A DNA stretch of 62,558 nucleotides from Komagataeibacter swingsii (GTDB taxonomy: Bacteria > Pseudomonadota > Alphaproteobacteria > Acetobacterales > Acetobacteraceae), in assembly GCF_003207895.1 (NCBI RefSeq), contig NZ_NKUB01000016.1, forward strand, positions 1-62,558, read 5' to 3'. Shown here piece after piece: positions 62,537 to 62,558 of the stretch. Below the pieces are notes generated by a model. It was not told the origin of the DNA and made no database searches. It saw nothing but the letters and a program-made list of their open reading frames with translations. Each line of letters opens with the position of its first letter. The first letter of the stretch is position 1. A program made the position numbers and the translations under genes.

Positions 62537-62558
62537 GTGGTGAGGGGTGACTGGAAGA

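Overview
The window looks like a chromosomal segment of an acetic acid bacterium of the Komagataeibacter/Gluconacetobacter type. This is inferred from a xanthan/acetan-like exopolysaccharide (EPS) cluster with a GumK-type glucuronosyltransferase, paired GGDEF-EAL c-di-GMP proteins, a Hint-domain protein, an alphaproteobacterial initiator tRNA and high GC. No species call is possible from the sequence alone.

Layout. (1) 0.4-14.3 kb is an EPS locus. It holds manC (GDP-mannose) and divergent ugd (UDP-glucuronate), a minus-strand chain of four glycosyltransferases with start/stop overlaps in two of the three junctions, and a plus-strand set of an acyltransferase, a polytopic membrane protein and a secreted GH5 glycosidase. 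A frameshifted rfbC, a wrecked rfbD and an unrecognised glycosyltransferase-like gene follow. (2) 14.6-17.2 kb has a DegT-type aminotransferase next to a FAD/NAD(P)-binding protein. (3) 17.4-21.6 kb is a minus-strand sugar group: xylulokinase, a secreted MRJP-like protein and a sugar-porter MFS. (4) 22.0-26.4 kb is an acetoin dehydrogenase operon (acoA-acoB-acoC), divergent from an AcoR-like regulator that lacks the AAA+ domain, with a perfect dyad between them. (5) 26.6-33.0 kb has a Hint-domain protein and two multi-domain GGDEF-EAL proteins. (6) 33.9-37.4 kb has two SDR dehydrogenases, a divergent LysR regulator and an exported alpha/beta hydrolase.

(7) 37.5-48.0 kb reads as a polyol/ketotetrose catabolic locus: transaldolase, transketolase, a GolD/DthD-like SDR, an RbtT/DalT-type polyol permease and a DhaK-DhaL kinase on the minus strand. 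Divergent from these are an RpiB-family isomerase and a SorC-type regulator whose only plausible start is CTG, followed by a DMT exporter. The set suggests conversion of a tetritol or erythrulose to erythrose 4-phosphate, which transketolase and transaldolase would then use. (8) 48.1-51.9 kb is a compact mobile-looking module: a small HTH-like protein, divergent from a large serine recombinase fused by overlapping codons to two different ParB/RepB-like proteins, with no ParA. This is the best candidate for an undescribed system. (9) 52-61.3 kb is a more AT-rich accessory stretch: IS5 remnant, M20 deacylase, TonB receptor with LysR, and MFS pump with TetR and an alpha/beta hydrolase. (10) 61.7-62.5 kb is an insertion graveyard (IS1595 scrap, IS5 scrap, dnaE2 scrap) beside an initiator tRNA gene.

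Across the whole window an interspersed double-hairpin repeat of about 70-90 bp recurs at least eight times, in both orientations, nearly always at gene 3' ends. Several perfect operators were also found, most clearly a 22-bp palindrome filling the spacer of a near-consensus promoter ahead of the TetR-linked MFS gene.
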